A stretch of DNA of 64,000 nucleotides from an uncultured Gemmatimonadota bacterium (GCA_902826615.1 CADEFN010000003.1:1-64000); one strand, 5' to 3'. Positions 32,581 through 42,587 are shown, counted from the stretch's first letter. A program made the numbers and translations. Notes: generated by a model not told the origin, from the letters alone.

Positions 32581-34017
32581 TCAGCCGCCGAGCTTGACTG
32601 CCAGCAGCTGGTTCACGCGTTTGGGGTCGGCGCGGCCACCGGAACGCTTCATCACCTGCCCCACCAGGACGCCAAGCAGCTTTTTCTCACCGCCCTTGAG
32701 ACGCTCGACTTCGGCCGGGTGATCGGCGATCACCGCATCCACCCAAATCTCGAGCGCGGTGTCATCGCTCACCTGCACGAGACCTTCGCGTTCGGCGATC
32801 ACCCTGGGCTCGCCGCTTTCATGGAGCAGGAGGTCGAAGACCTTCTTTGCTGCCGTGCGGCTCAAGGTGCCATCGCGCACCAGATCAAGCAGCCGCGCGA
32901 GACGCCCCGCCGTGATGGGGAAGTCGCGAATGGCAGATCGGTTGTTGTTGAGCCACGCCAGCACCTCTCCCATGACCCAGGTCGCCGCCACTCGTGCGTC
33001 ACCATGGGCGGCGCAGACTTCCTCGAAGTAGTCAGCCAACGCACGATCTGCCGTGATGACTCCGGCGTCATACGCGCTCACACCAAATGCGCTCTGCAGC
33101 CGCTCACGGCGGGCGGCCGGGAGCTCCGGCAGTGCGCTGCGCTGCGCCTCGATCCACTCGGCGGACAGGGCGAGTAGTGGGAGATCGGGCTCGGGAAAGT
33201 AGCGATAGTCGTGACTCTCTTCCTTGGAGCGCTGCGGACGCACCTGCCCGCGGTCGGCGTCCCAGAGCAGGGTCTGCGACACCACGCGTTCTCCGCGCTC
33301 CAGCAACCCGATCTGACGCAGGCGCTCCACCTCGATGGCCCGCTCGACGTTGGAGAACGAGTTCATGTTCTTGATCTCGGTCTTGGTGCCTAACGTTTCA
33401 CTCCCCGCCGGCCGGATGCTGACGTTGGCGTCGACACGGAGGCTGCCTTCTTCCATGTTGGCGTCTGACACCTCGGTGTACTCGAGAATTTCCTTGAGGC
33501 GCTGGAGGTAGTCACGGGCCTCGGCGCTGGTGCGCAGATCGGGCTCGCTCACGATCTCGACGAGCGGGGTTCCGGCGCGATTGAGATCGATGGCCGACCA
33601 GCCCGGGAAGCGATCGTGAATCGACTTGCCGGCGTCCTCTTCCATGTGGACCCGGGTGATGCCGATGCGCCTGGCGTCGGGTCCGGCGGGGAGCCAACCC
33701 GCGAGGGCGATGGGCCGGTCGAACTGCGAGATCTGGTAGCCCTTGGGGAGATCGGGATAGAAATAGTTCTTGCGGGCAAAAACGGAGACTGGCTGCACGG
33801 TGCAGCCTAACGCAAGCGCCGTCCGCGCGGCCAGCTCGACCGCTTTGGCGTTCAACACGGGCAGCGCACCGGGCAAGCCAAGACAGACCGGGCAGGTGTT
33901 GGCGTTTGGATCCTCCCCGAAACTCGTGGCGCAGCCGCAGAAGATCTTGCTGTCGGTCTTGAGCTGCACGTGCACCTCGAGCCCGATGACCAGCTCCCAT
34001 TCAGCGCTCGTGGTCAT
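32581..34017 (-). CDS. gatB: Asp/Glu-tRNA amidotransferase subunit B
   Basis: 478 aa, full length. EVHVQLKTDSKIFCGC (zinc-site start), NTCPVCLGLPGALPVLN, YQISQFDRPIA, DLNRAGTPLVEIVSEPDLR and a C-terminal YqeY-like tail with GQVMKRSGGRADPKRVNQLL. Together with GatA and GatC it converts Glu-tRNA(Gln) and/or Asp-tRNA(Asn). Its start overlaps gatA by 4 nt. Confidence 0.97.
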   Translation of the reverse strand: MTTSAEWELVIGLEVHVQLKTDSKIFCGCATSFGEDPNANTCPVCLGLPGALPVLNAKAVELAARTALALGCTVQPVSVFARKNYFYPDLPKGYQISQFDRPIALAGWLPAGPDARRIGITRVHMEEDAGKSIHDRFPGWSAIDLNRAGTPLVEIVSEPDLRTSAEARDYLQRLKEILEYTEVSDANMEEGSLRVDANVSIRPAGSETLGTKTEIKNMNSFSNVERAIEVERLRQIGLLERGERVVSQTLLWDADRGQVRPQRSKEESHDYRYFPEPDLPLLALSAEWIEAQRSALPELPAARRERLQSAFGVSAYDAGVITADRALADYFEEVCAAHGDARVAATWVMGEVLAWLNNNRSAIRDFPITAGRLARLLDLVRDGTLSRTAAKKVFDLLLHESGEPRVIAEREGLVQVSDDTALEIWVDAVIADHPAEVERLKGGEKKLLGVLVGQVMKRSGGRADPKRVNQLLAVKLGG

Positions 34018-35462
34018 GGTCGCTCCGGGCCACGTTCCAGCACGCGCGCCACGTTGAGCATGGTGGCTTCCCCGAAGTGTGGAGCCATGAGCTGTACGCC
34101 AACCGGCAACCCGTCGACCAAACCCGCCGGCACCGACATCGCGGGAATCCCTGCGAGGTTGGCGGTGACCGTATAGATGTCGCTCAGGTACATGTCGTAT
34201 GGGTCCGACACCGCGCCGATGGCAAAGGCCGGCGTGGGCGTGGTCGGCGTGAGCAGAACATGTACCCCAGAGGCGAAGACGGCATCAAAGTCCTGCGCAA
34301 TCAGCCGCCGGACCTGCTGGGCTTTCCGATAGTAGGCGTCGTAGTACCCGGCTGACAGCACGTACGTCCCGAGCAAAATGCGGCGCGTCACTTCGGGCCC
34401 AAACCCGCGAGAGCGAGTGGCCTCGTACATCCCCTGCAGTCCTTCTCCTTCCACCCGCACTCCGTACCGCACCCCATCAAAGCGCGAGAGGTTCGATGAC
34501 GCCTCGGCTGGCGCGAGGATGTAGTACGTGGCGATGGCGTGGGCCGTGTTCGGCAGCGACACCTCGCGCACCTGCGCCCCCGCAGCGCGAAGGGCGGCGA
34601 GTTGCGCATCACAGGCGGCCGCAATACGCGGATCGAGCCCTTCGGGGAAATACTCCCGCGGCCGCCCGACAATCAGCCCCGACAACCCATCAGGTGCTTC
34701 GCTGAGGTAGTCACCCACGGGCGCGGTGGCGCTGGTGGCGTCGAGGGGATCATGTCCCGCGATCGCCTGCAGCCCGCGCGCGGCGTCGTCCACCGTCTGG
34801 CCGAACACCCCGATGTGATCGAGCGAGGACGCATAGGCCACCAGACCATAGCGGCTGACCCGCCCGTAGGTCGGCTTGACGCCTACCACTCCACAGAAGG
34901 CGGCCGGCTGGCGCACCGATCCTCCCGTCTCCGAGCCGAGCGCGATGCGGCACAACCCCGCCGCCACCGCCGCCGCCGAACCTCCCGACGAGCCCCCTGG
35001 CACATGCCCCGGCGCACGCGGGTTGCGCGTCGGCCCGAAGGCGCTGTGCTCTGTTGACGACCCCATCCCGAACTCATCGAGATTGGTCTTGCCGAGGATG
35101 ACGGCACCGGCCTCGCGCAACCGTCGCACGGCGGTTGCCTCGAAGGGACTCACGTACCCCTCGAGCACTCGGGACCCACACGTCGTGGGGAGATGGTGCG
35201 TGGCAATGTTGTCCTTGATGGCCACCGGCACACCCGCCAGCGCGCCCAGGACACCATCGGGCGAGAGCACCTGGGTATCCACGCGTTCGGCCTGCGCCCG
35301 TGACCATTCACGGTCATGACTCAGGAAGATGTTCAGGCCGTCACGCCCTGCCCCGACCTCATCGGCCCTGTGAAAGGCCGCGTCGATAACCGCAAGCGCG
35401 GCGGCATCGCCAGCGACCACTCGCTGCCGGAGTTCGAAGGCGGGAAGGTCGAGCAGACTCAC
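34014..35462 (-). CDS. gatA: Asp/Glu-tRNA amidotransferase subunit A
   Basis: 482 aa. Amidase-signature enzyme that releases ammonia from glutamine. The Ser-cisSer-Lys triad motifs are visible: VAIKDNI, PGGSSGGSAAAVAAG and GSETGGSVRQPAAFCG. The later GTYVLSAGYYDAYYRKAQQVR is typical of GatA. Overlaps gatC by 4 nt. Confidence 0.97.
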   Translation of the reverse strand: MSLLDLPAFELRQRVVAGDAAALAVIDAAFHRADEVGAGRDGLNIFLSHDREWSRAQAERVDTQVLSPDGVLGALAGVPVAIKDNIATHHLPTTCGSRVLEGYVSPFEATAVRRLREAGAVILGKTNLDEFGMGSSTEHSAFGPTRNPRAPGHVPGGSSGGSAAAVAAGLCRIALGSETGGSVRQPAAFCGVVGVKPTYGRVSRYGLVAYASSLDHIGVFGQTVDDAARGLQAIAGHDPLDATSATAPVGDYLSEAPDGLSGLIVGRPREYFPEGLDPRIAAACDAQLAALRAAGAQVREVSLPNTAHAIATYYILAPAEASSNLSRFDGVRYGVRVEGEGLQGMYEATRSRGFGPEVTRRILLGTYVLSAGYYDAYYRKAQQVRRLIAQDFDAVFASGVHVLLTPTTPTPAFAIGAVSDPYDMYLSDIYTVTANLAGIPAMSVPAGLVDGLPVGVQLMAPHFGEATMLNVARVLERGPERP

Positions 35463-35761
35463 GACTCACCTTCATGCGCTGCGAGACGCGGCACCAGGAA
35501 CAAACCGTCACGTGCAGCGGGTGCAATCGCCTCACGCGTGCGATGCAGGGCATCCGGCGCCACGCGATCGTCGCGCAAGAGCTTGCTCTCGCCCGGCGGG
35601 CCAGCCATGGGTTCGACGCCCTCGGTATCAACGAGTCGCAACGATTCCATGTGCGCCAGGATGCCGTTGAGTTCCAGCACCAGTGCTTCGACGCGATGCG
35701 GTTCCAGGCCGAGACGGGCGAGGTCCGCGACATGCCGCACCTCGCGTTCATTCACACTCAT
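35459..35761 (-). CDS. gatC: Asp/Glu-tRNA amidotransferase subunit C
   Basis: 100 aa. VRHVADLARLGLEPHRVEALVLELNGILAHMESL and the DTEGVEPM motif are GatC hallmarks. It stabilises the GatA-GatB complex. The start overlaps the pcrA stop by 4 nt. Confidence 0.93.
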   Translation of the reverse strand: MSVNEREVRHVADLARLGLEPHRVEALVLELNGILAHMESLRLVDTEGVEPMAGPPGESKLLRDDRVAPDALHRTREAIAPAARDGLFLVPRLAAHEGES

Positions 35762-38058
35762 TCGTCACCTTTCATGAGACCGGCATGGGCCACTACAAGG
35801 CGCTTGCGGCCGACTTCCTCATCATCAAAGTCGATCGTCACCTTGGCATCACGACCAGTGCCCGTCACCTCGGCAATCGTCCCAGTGCCAAAGCGGGCGT
35901 GCCGCACGCGGGCTCCAGTCACAAAAAGGAGCTCATCCTGTGACTCATCCTCGATGGCCGGCGTGGGTGTGACCGGGGTGAAGGGACGACGCGCAGCGGC
36001 ACGCTCCCAGCCACTCGCCGTGCTGTCTGCGTCGAGAAAGGCGCCGCGCCCGAAGGCCGGGGTGTCTTCGGACACGCGGCCCGAAGCGCGCAACCGATGC
36101 GTGAGACGGTTGGTCAGCAAGGCCGACGGAATCTCGCGGAGAAAGCTGGACGGCATGGAGGCCATGTATTCGCCATTGCGTCGCCGCGCGCGTGCGTGGG
36201 TGACGAACAGCGTGTCTTCGGCCCGGGTGATGCCCACGTAGAAAAGGCGACGCTCCTCTTCGAGTCCTTCGAGTGATTCGCGCGCACGCGCCAGGGGAAA
36301 GAGTCCCTCTTCCAGCCCCGTGACAAAGACCACGGGAAACTCGAGTCCCTTGGCGTTATGCAGGGTCATGAGCGTGATGGCGTCGGCATTGGGGTCGAGG
36401 GCATCCACCCCCGCCACCAGCGAGGCACGCTGCAGAAAGTGATCGAGCGGTGTCAGACCGACCTCGCCTCCATCATCGACAACGGTTTCGGCGGCACCGG
36501 CGACGAGCTCGCGCACGTTGTCGATGCGCTCGAGCCCTTCCGGTCCCTCCGCACGAAGGGATTCGATGAATCCGATACGATCAATCAGCTCGCGAAGGAT
36601 CGCGTCGACCGAAGCATCCCGGGCCAACGCGCGCAGCTGGGCGATCGTCTGTGCGAAATTGAGCAGCGCCTGCCGCGCCGCAGGCCGAAACGCCGTGAGG
36701 GCTGCGGCATCACCAGCCACCTCGAGCATCGGGCGGCGCGACACAAACGACGAGGAGCCTAACGCCTCGATGGTCGTGTCGCCAATCCCGCGTTTGGGTG
36801 TCGCCACGGCGCGGCGGAACGCCTCGTCGTCAGCGGGATTCGCAATGAGCTTGAGATACGCCATGAGATCACGGATCTCACGCCGGTCGTAAAAACGCAC
36901 CGCACCCACCAGACGGTAGGGCATGGCGGCGCGGCGGAGCGCCTCTTCGTGCGCGCGACTCTGCGAGTTGGTCCGGTAAAGAATGGCGAAGTCGCGCAGC
37001 GGGCGTCCCTTGGACGCATACCGCCTGGCCTGTACCTCGCCGATGACGAAGTCGGCCTCGTCGCGTTCGTCGAGCGCCGCCACCACCGCCACCTTGTCAC
37101 CTCCGCGACGCGTGGCCCGCAACGTCTTGCCACGCCGCTCCGTGTTGGCGGTGATGGCGGCATTGGCGACGGCCAGGATTTCAGGCGTTGAGCGGTAGTT
37201 CTCTTCGAGACGCACCACGTGCGCACGCGGAAAATCACGCTCGAAGTCGAGGATGTTGCGGATGTCGGCGCCGCGCCACCCGTAAATCGACTGGTCATCA
37301 TCACCGACCACCGCCAGGTTGCCGCCATTCCCGGTGAGCAACACCGCCAGCTGATACTGCGCGCGGTTTGTATCCTGATACTCATCGACCAGGACGTAGC
37401 GGAACTTGTCGCGGAAATGCGCCAGCACGTGCGGATGCTTTGACAACAGCTCCACAGGGAGGGTCAGCAGATCGTCAAAGCTGACAGCGTTGGCCTGACG
37501 CATAGCGGGCTCGAGCTCCCGATACACGGCGGCGGCGTCCTTTGAGAACTGGTCCTGCGCCAGGGCGGCGTACTCGTCAGGCGGGAGGAGCTGGTTCTTG
37601 GCATCGGAGATGGCCGCCGCAATGGCCTGCGGCGCCCGGTCCTTGATGGGAAGCTTGAGCCGCTCCATAACCCGCTTGATCGCGCCGAGCGTGTCGTCTT
37701 CGTCGTAGATGGTGAAGTTCTGCGTGCGACCGACCAGCGCCGCATGAATGCGCACCATGCGCGCGCCGATGGCGTGAAAGGTGCCGCACCACATGCCTGC
37801 TGGCTCACGACCAAGTAACCGCGAGATACGCGCGCGCATCTCGTTGGCCGCCTTGTTGGTGAAGGTGACCGCGAGGATTTCTCCCGGGTGCACGCCATGC
37901 TGCAGGATGAGATGAGCGAGCCGTGTGGTCAGAACACGCGTCTTTCCGGAACCCGCACCAGCGAGCACCAGCAGGGCCCCGTCACCGTACAGCACTGCTT
38001 CGCGTTGCGCGGGATTGAGACCGTCGAGATATGTCGTTTGTGGTGGCGCTGCCGTCAT
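35758..38058 (-). CDS. pcrA: UvrD/PcrA-type 3'-5' DNA helicase
   Basis: 766 aa. Superfamily 1A motifs run in order: LNPAQREAV (Q-motif), AGAGSGKTRVLTTRLA (Walker A), VTFTNKAANEMR, LVDEYQDTNRAQY (Walker B), GDDDQSIYGWRGA, LEENYRST, LMTLHNAKGLEFPVVF and RRLFYVGITRAE. Involved in DNA repair and in removing RecA or RNA polymerase from DNA. The C-terminal tail includes RVRHARFGTGTIAEVTGTG, the tudor-like segment that binds RNA polymerase in PcrA. Confidence 0.95.
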   Translation of the reverse strand: MTAAPPQTTYLDGLNPAQREAVLYGDGALLVLAGAGSGKTRVLTTRLAHLILQHGVHPGEILAVTFTNKAANEMRARISRLLGREPAGMWCGTFHAIGARMVRIHAALVGRTQNFTIYDEDDTLGAIKRVMERLKLPIKDRAPQAIAAAISDAKNQLLPPDEYAALAQDQFSKDAAAVYRELEPAMRQANAVSFDDLLTLPVELLSKHPHVLAHFRDKFRYVLVDEYQDTNRAQYQLAVLLTGNGGNLAVVGDDDQSIYGWRGADIRNILDFERDFPRAHVVRLEENYRSTPEILAVANAAITANTERRGKTLRATRRGGDKVAVVAALDERDEADFVIGEVQARRYASKGRPLRDFAILYRTNSQSRAHEEALRRAAMPYRLVGAVRFYDRREIRDLMAYLKLIANPADDEAFRRAVATPKRGIGDTTIEALGSSSFVSRRPMLEVAGDAAALTAFRPAARQALLNFAQTIAQLRALARDASVDAILRELIDRIGFIESLRAEGPEGLERIDNVRELVAGAAETVVDDGGEVGLTPLDHFLQRASLVAGVDALDPNADAITLMTLHNAKGLEFPVVFVTGLEEGLFPLARARESLEGLEEERRLFYVGITRAEDTLFVTHARARRRNGEYMASMPSSFLREIPSALLTNRLTHRLRASGRVSEDTPAFGRGAFLDADSTASGWERAAARRPFTPVTPTPAIEDESQDELLFVTGARVRHARFGTGTIAEVTGTGRDAKVTIDFDDEEVGRKRLVVAHAGLMKGDE

Positions 38059-39191
38059 GCCGGGAAAGTAATCTGGAACGACGCGCCACGATCAGTCGGC
38101 AACAAGACGATGGTTCCGCGATGCGCTTCCGTGACGATTCGCCGCGTGAGCGCGAGCCCAAGCCCCCAACCACTCTGCTTCGTGGTGAACCCCGCGTCAA
38201 AGATGCGTCGGCGCAGTTCGCGTGCGACGCCGGGTCCATCGTCTGCCACTACCACCCGCACCGCCTCTGGCGTGTGTTGCACCGAGATCTGGACCTTGCC
38301 ACCCCGGCCAGCGAGGGCATCGATCGCGTTTTTCAGAAGCGACTCGAACGCCCACTCGAGCAGCACCGGATCGCCCTCGATGGTGGTCGCCCCTTCGGTG
38401 AAGTGCGTGTCGATCAGCACGCTGTGCGCGAGCGAGGGAACGCGAGCGCGGAAGTACGACGCCACCCGTTCGATGATGAGTGTGATGTCGACCGATTCTC
38501 GATGCGGCGGGCGACCGATGCGCTCAAAGCGGTGGGCCACGCGTTCGAGTCGTTCGAGATCACCTTCCATGTGATCGAGCGCACGATCGGTCATGGCATC
38601 GCCACCCCGTTCGCGCAGCAGCTCGATCCACCCGGTCAAGGAGGACAGTGGCGTGCCCAGCTGGTGCGCGGACTCGCGTGCCATGCCGGCCCACACGCGT
38701 TCGCGATCCGCATTGGCGCGCGTGCGAAAGGCGTAGACCGCCGCCAGCAGAATGAGGGCGAGCGTCGTGGCCTGCACGATGGGCACCACTCGCAGTTCCT
38801 TCACGAGCGGTGTGTGCCCGAAGTGCAGCACGCCGAACTCTGGCAGGATCACCGGTTCATTTTCGAGATCGAGACCGGCGGCAAAGGCACGGAGTTTCGG
38901 GTCGTCGGGCGCGCCGTCGTAAGGCGTATTGGCACTCGACGTCGGGTTGCCACGCACATCGGTGATGACCACCGGAACACCCGAGTTGCGAATGTGTTCG
39001 GCCAGGTCGAAGAGCGCCGCGTTCTGATCGGCGGCCGTGTCGCGAATCGCGCGGTACACGCTCGCATACATCCGCCCTTCGCGCTCGGCCTCCTGCCGAA
39101 GCCGCGAGACGACGCGGTTCATGTACCAGACGTAAGAGCCGAGCAGGAGCGCGACCACGATGGCCAGGCCGACCGTGAGTCGCTGTCGCAT
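38055..39191 (-). CDS. Sensor histidine kinase without a neighbouring response regulator
   Basis: 378 aa. Membrane segments at residues 5-23 and about 137-156 flank an extracytoplasmic sensor region of about 110 residues. The dimerisation box is ARESAHQLGTPLSSLTGW with His176. The kinase domain has LLKNAIDAL (N box), VVADDGPGV (G1) and GWGLGLALTRRI (G2). The short HQLGTP box places it in an atypical kinase group. It starts 4 nt after serS and overlaps pcrA by 4 nt. No response regulator is in the window, so its partner and signal are unknown. Confidence 0.9.
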   Translation of the reverse strand: MRQRLTVGLAIVVALLLGSYVWYMNRVVSRLRQEAEREGRMYASVYRAIRDTAADQNAALFDLAEHIRNSGVPVVITDVRGNPTSSANTPYDGAPDDPKLRAFAAGLDLENEPVILPEFGVLHFGHTPLVKELRVVPIVQATTLALILLAAVYAFRTRANADRERVWAGMARESAHQLGTPLSSLTGWIELLRERGGDAMTDRALDHMEGDLERLERVAHRFERIGRPPHRESVDITLIIERVASYFRARVPSLAHSVLIDTHFTEGATTIEGDPVLLEWAFESLLKNAIDALAGRGGKVQISVQHTPEAVRVVVADDGPGVARELRRRIFDAGFTTKQSGWGLGLALTRRIVTEAHRGTIVLLPTDRGASFQITFPA

Positions 39192-39195
39192 GGAC

Positions 39196-40470
39196 CTACC
39201 TCAGGACGTCGACGCCGAGATACGGCCGCAACACCTCGGGAACCGTCACGCTGCCATCGGCCTGCTGGTAGTGCTCCAGCAGGCAGGCAATGATTCGCGG
39301 GAAGGCGAGCCCCGATCCGTTGAGGGTGTGCACAAAGCGAGGCTTTTCACCTGCTGCGGGCCGGTAGCGGATATTTGCGCGCCGCGCCTGGTACTCGGTG
39401 AACGTGCTGCAGGACGACACCTCGAGCCACTTCCCCACACCGGGCGCCCACGCTTCGAGGTCCCAGGTCTTGGCACTGCTCGTCCCGGTATCGCCGGCTG
39501 CCAACAGAACTCGCCGATACGGGAGACCCAGGCGTTCAAGCAGCGTCTCGGCGTGCCGGGTAAGCGCTTCATGTTCCGCGGGCGACTGCTCCGGCGTCGT
39601 CAGGCGAACGATCTCCACCTTGTCGAATTCATGCAGCCGCAGGAGGCCGCGTGTGTCCTTGCCCGCGGCGCCCGCCTCACGACGGAAACAGGGCGTGTAG
39701 GCCACAAAGCCACGCGGCAAGGTGGCCACGTCAACGATTTCGTCGCGGTACAGGTTGGTGACCGGCACCTCTGCGGTCGGCACGAGAAAGAGATCCTCGT
39801 CGCGCAGCGCGTACATGTCGTCCTCGAACTTGGGCAGCTGCCCCGTCCCGATCATCGTCTGCCGATTCACGACAATGGGAACCCAGACTTCTTCATAGCC
39901 GTGTTCGCGCGTATGCACGTCGATGAAGTAGTTCATGAGGCCCCGCGTCAGGCGTGCCCCCAACCCGCGCATGACGACAAACCCCGAACCCGATATCTTC
40001 GCGCCCCGCTCGAGGTCGAGAATACCTAACGAGGCGGCGATGTCCCAGTGGGGTTTGCATCCGGCCGCGTCCCGGGGTTCGCCCCAGGTTTTCTCGATGC
40101 GGTTATTCGACTCGTCGCCGTCGGGCACCTCGTCGAGTGGAATATTCGGCAGTTCGAGGAGGATCGACCGCAGCTCGGCCTCGGATGACGCCAGCTGGCT
40201 CTCCATGGCGGCGATTTCCTCGCCTAACGCGCGTCCGGCCACCACCTGCGCATCGGCGTCTTCGCCGGCCTTCTTGCGTCGGGCGACGTCCTGGCTGTTC
40301 TGGTTGCGCTGGGCCTTGCGTTCTTCCACGCGCTGGATGACCGCGCGTCGTTCGAGGTCCAGCGACACGCCGCGATCAATCAGGGAAGCGAGCGCGTCGA
40401 GTTTGCCGCGACGCTGCATCGCCCCCCGCAACACCTCAACCTGGTCGCGGAGGACTCGAAAATCGTGCAT
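39196..40470 (-). CDS. serS: Seryl-tRNA synthetase
   Basis: 424 aa from ATG at 40470. An N-terminal coiled-coil arm (residues 25-105) precedes the class II catalytic core. Motif 2 region is TPCFRREAGAAGKDTRGLLRLHEFDKVE and motif 3 includes TLNGSGLAFPRIIACLLEHYQ. Lies 2 nt after a lipoprotein gene. If the cell uses selenocysteine, as selD and selC suggest, SerRS also charges tRNA-Sec with serine. Confidence 0.97.
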   Translation of the reverse strand: MHDFRVLRDQVEVLRGAMQRRGKLDALASLIDRGVSLDLERRAVIQRVEERKAQRNQNSQDVARRKKAGEDADAQVVAGRALGEEIAAMESQLASSEAELRSILLELPNIPLDEVPDGDESNNRIEKTWGEPRDAAGCKPHWDIAASLGILDLERGAKISGSGFVVMRGLGARLTRGLMNYFIDVHTREHGYEEVWVPIVVNRQTMIGTGQLPKFEDDMYALRDEDLFLVPTAEVPVTNLYRDEIVDVATLPRGFVAYTPCFRREAGAAGKDTRGLLRLHEFDKVEIVRLTTPEQSPAEHEALTRHAETLLERLGLPYRRVLLAAGDTGTSSAKTWDLEAWAPGVGKWLEVSSCSTFTEYQARRANIRYRPAAGEKPRFVHTLNGSGLAFPRIIACLLEHYQQADGSVTVPEVLRPYLGVDVLR

Positions 40471-40472
40471 GG

Positions 40473-41093
40473 TCAGCTCTTGGGAACGCCGGGAAGAAAT
40501 GAGCGGAACCCACAATTCGGGTTCCTGACCGTTCGGAAGAAAATCTGCCGGGTGGACCTGTTCACACTATCAACGACAAACTTGGAGTAGAGGGTGGAGG
40601 CGAGTGAGAACTGGCAGGCCTCGCTGAGCACCTCGAGTACCACCGGCCGGCCCGTCTCCACCACCGCCACGGAGTCCCGCTTGTAGCCGTCGGAGGGAGC
40701 CTTGGTCAGCGCGTCGTAGGTCCCGCTTGGCGTCACGATGCCCACCTGCTGCGTCTGCGTGGAGCCCCCGAGCACGGGTCTTGTCGCACTGATCAACCGG
40801 ACCGGTACGACGCGGACCTGGCCGTTACTGGCCAGATCGAAGGCCACGTCAAACGAGACATCCGAGGTGATCCGGACCACACTTCCGCTCGAGCTGTTCC
40901 ACGCCGACGGAAAGGAGAGTGGCGACCCCGTCATGGCGTACGCCACCAGGGTGTCCACTTCTGTTTCGGTGGTTGCGTTCAGACCGAATGGGTCGTCGCA
41001 ACCAGACGCCCCGATCGTGGCAAGTGCCGCGACCAGGAAGACCGCCAGCGAGCGGGCTTTCTTGTTCTGTGACAACGAGTTGGTGCGTGTCAT
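40473..41093 (-). CDS. Predicted lipoprotein of unknown function
   Basis: 206 aa from ATG at 41093. The lipobox is IGASGC (Cys32 from this start). The mature part is beta-rich, with VDTLVAYAMTGSPLSFPSAW and a C-terminal RQIFFRTVRNPNCGF. No family recognised. It ends 2 nt before serS and may provide the promoter for the serS-kinase-pcrA-gatCAB run. Confidence 0.68.
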   Translation of the reverse strand: MTRTNSLSQNKKARSLAVFLVAALATIGASGCDDPFGLNATTETEVDTLVAYAMTGSPLSFPSAWNSSSGSVVRITSDVSFDVAFDLASNGQVRVVPVRLISATRPVLGGSTQTQQVGIVTPSGTYDALTKAPSDGYKRDSVAVVETGRPVVLEVLSEACQFSLASTLYSKFVVDSVNRSTRQIFFRTVRNPNCGFRSFLPGVPKS

Positions 41094-41181
41094 GGTTGGT
41101 GTCCGAACACTACCGAGACCTGCGGGCGAGTTCAAGCGAAGCACCCCGTTTTACTCCTCCCTCTACCCCATAGACGCCGTT

Positions 41182-41565
41182 ATGCTTGGACCCACGATGC
41201 AGAGCCCGCGGTTGCCGACGATTCGTGAGCTGGTCACCGCCCTCCACCAGCGGACTGGGGTCGAAGCCGTCCTTCTCCTCGGCCGCGACGGTATGCTCAT
41301 CGACGGTCGGGCCGCGGCCGGGGTCGACCTGGAGCAGCTCGCCGCGCATGTGCCCGCCCTCGCCGCCGCCTCGGAGGAACTCAGCGCAACCGCCACCCGC
41401 GGCAAGCTGGTGAGCTCGGTGGTGGAGTATGAGCGCGGATTCGCTGTCGTGGCCAACCTTTCGAGCGATGCCATGCTCCTGGTCCTCCTCCAGCCCAGGG
41501 CAAACCTGGGTGCCCTGATCGCTGAAATCCGTCAGCACCGTTCACATATCGCCGCACTGGTATGA
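41182..41565 (+). CDS. Roadblock/LC7-domain protein
   Basis: 127 aa from ATG at 41182, or 122 aa from ATG at 41197. TIRELVTALHQRTGVEAVLLLGRDGMLIDG, LSATATRGKLVSSVVEY and VVANLSSDAMLLVLLQPRANLGALIAEIRQH match the roadblock/MglB fold. Such proteins usually regulate small Ras-like GTPases of the MglA type; none is in the window. Its stop overlaps the next gene's start (ATGA). Confidence 0.8.
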   Translation: MLGPTMQSPRLPTIRELVTALHQRTGVEAVLLLGRDGMLIDGRAAAGVDLEQLAAHVPALAAASEELSATATRGKLVSSVVEYERGFAVVANLSSDAMLLVLLQPRANLGALIAEIRQHRSHIAALV

Positions 41566-42587
41566 GTCATTGGGTTGTTGTTCTCGCCGGGGGGGTTGGC
41601 TCCCGTTTCTGGCCCCTCAGCACTCCGGCTCGTCCCAAGCAGATGCTCCCCCTCATCAGCGAGCATCCCCTCCTGCGCGACACGCTGGACCGCCTGGCCC
41701 CGATCTGCCCCGCCGAGCGCACCCTGATTCTGACGAACGCGTCGCTCGTCCCCTCGATTCAGCAGTTGGCCCCGGAGATCCCGGCCGAAAACATCATCGC
41801 CGAGCCGCGACCCGCCGGGACGGCGGCGGCGCTCACCTGGGCTGCCCGGGAAATTTCGCTGCGTGACGCATCGGGCGTGATGATTTCGGTGCATGCCGAC
41901 TGGGCCGTCGGTCAGCCTGAGGGATTTCGGGCCGCCCTTCTCAAGGCGGCTGAGATCGCCGAACGCGAGCACGCGCTCGTCACCGTCGGAATTGTGCCAT
42001 CCAGACCTGATCCGGGCTTCGGCTACATCGCGCCCGGTGAGGCTGTCGGCGATGCACGCCGCGTGAAGAAGTTCGTTGAGAAGCCGGATCGTGAACGAGC
42101 TGCGGCCATGGTCGCTGATGGTTTCCTCTGGAACTCGGGGATCTTCGTCTGGCGCGCCTCGGACTTTCTCGACGAGGTTCGCGCGCACACCCCCGAGGTC
42201 GCCCCTGCCCTGGCTTCCACAAAGGACATCGCGTCGTTCTTCGGGGCGGTCAAGTCGATCTCGGTGGACGTCGGCGTCCTGGAACGGAGCGCGAAAGTGC
42301 TCGTGATCCCCGGCGATTTCGGCTGGGATGACGTCGGCACGTGGGCGGCGCTACATCGCGTTCGCGCACTCGATGCCGCCGGCAACGCCTCGAGTGGGGC
42401 GGTTTGGTCAGTTTCGGCCGCAGGAAATGTGGTGCACGCGGAAGGGGGTGATGTAGTACTCTTTGGCGTGACCGATCTGGTTGTGGTTTCCCGCCCCGGA
42501 CTGACTCTCGTGACCACACGCGAACACGCCGCCGACTTGAAGACACTCGTCGACAACCTTCCCGCCGAGGTACGAGACCGCGCGTGA
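41562..42587 (+). CDS. manC: Mannose-1-phosphate guanylyltransferase
   Basis: 341 aa. The nucleotidyltransferase signature VVLAGGVGSRFWPLSTPARPKQ is at the N-terminus, followed by EPRPAGTAAALTWAA, FVEKPD, FLWNSGIFVWRA and PGDFGWDDVGTWAAL. It makes GDP-mannose from mannose-1-phosphate and GTP. There is no fused isomerase domain. Overlaps both neighbours by 4 nt. Confidence 0.92.
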   Translation: MSHWVVVLAGGVGSRFWPLSTPARPKQMLPLISEHPLLRDTLDRLAPICPAERTLILTNASLVPSIQQLAPEIPAENIIAEPRPAGTAAALTWAAREISLRDASGVMISVHADWAVGQPEGFRAALLKAAEIAEREHALVTVGIVPSRPDPGFGYIAPGEAVGDARRVKKFVEKPDRERAAAMVADGFLWNSGIFVWRASDFLDEVRAHTPEVAPALASTKDIASFFGAVKSISVDVGVLERSAKVLVIPGDFGWDDVGTWAALHRVRALDAAGNASSGAVWSVSAAGNVVHAEGGDVVLFGVTDLVVVSRPGLTLVTTREHAADLKTLVDNLPAEVRDRA

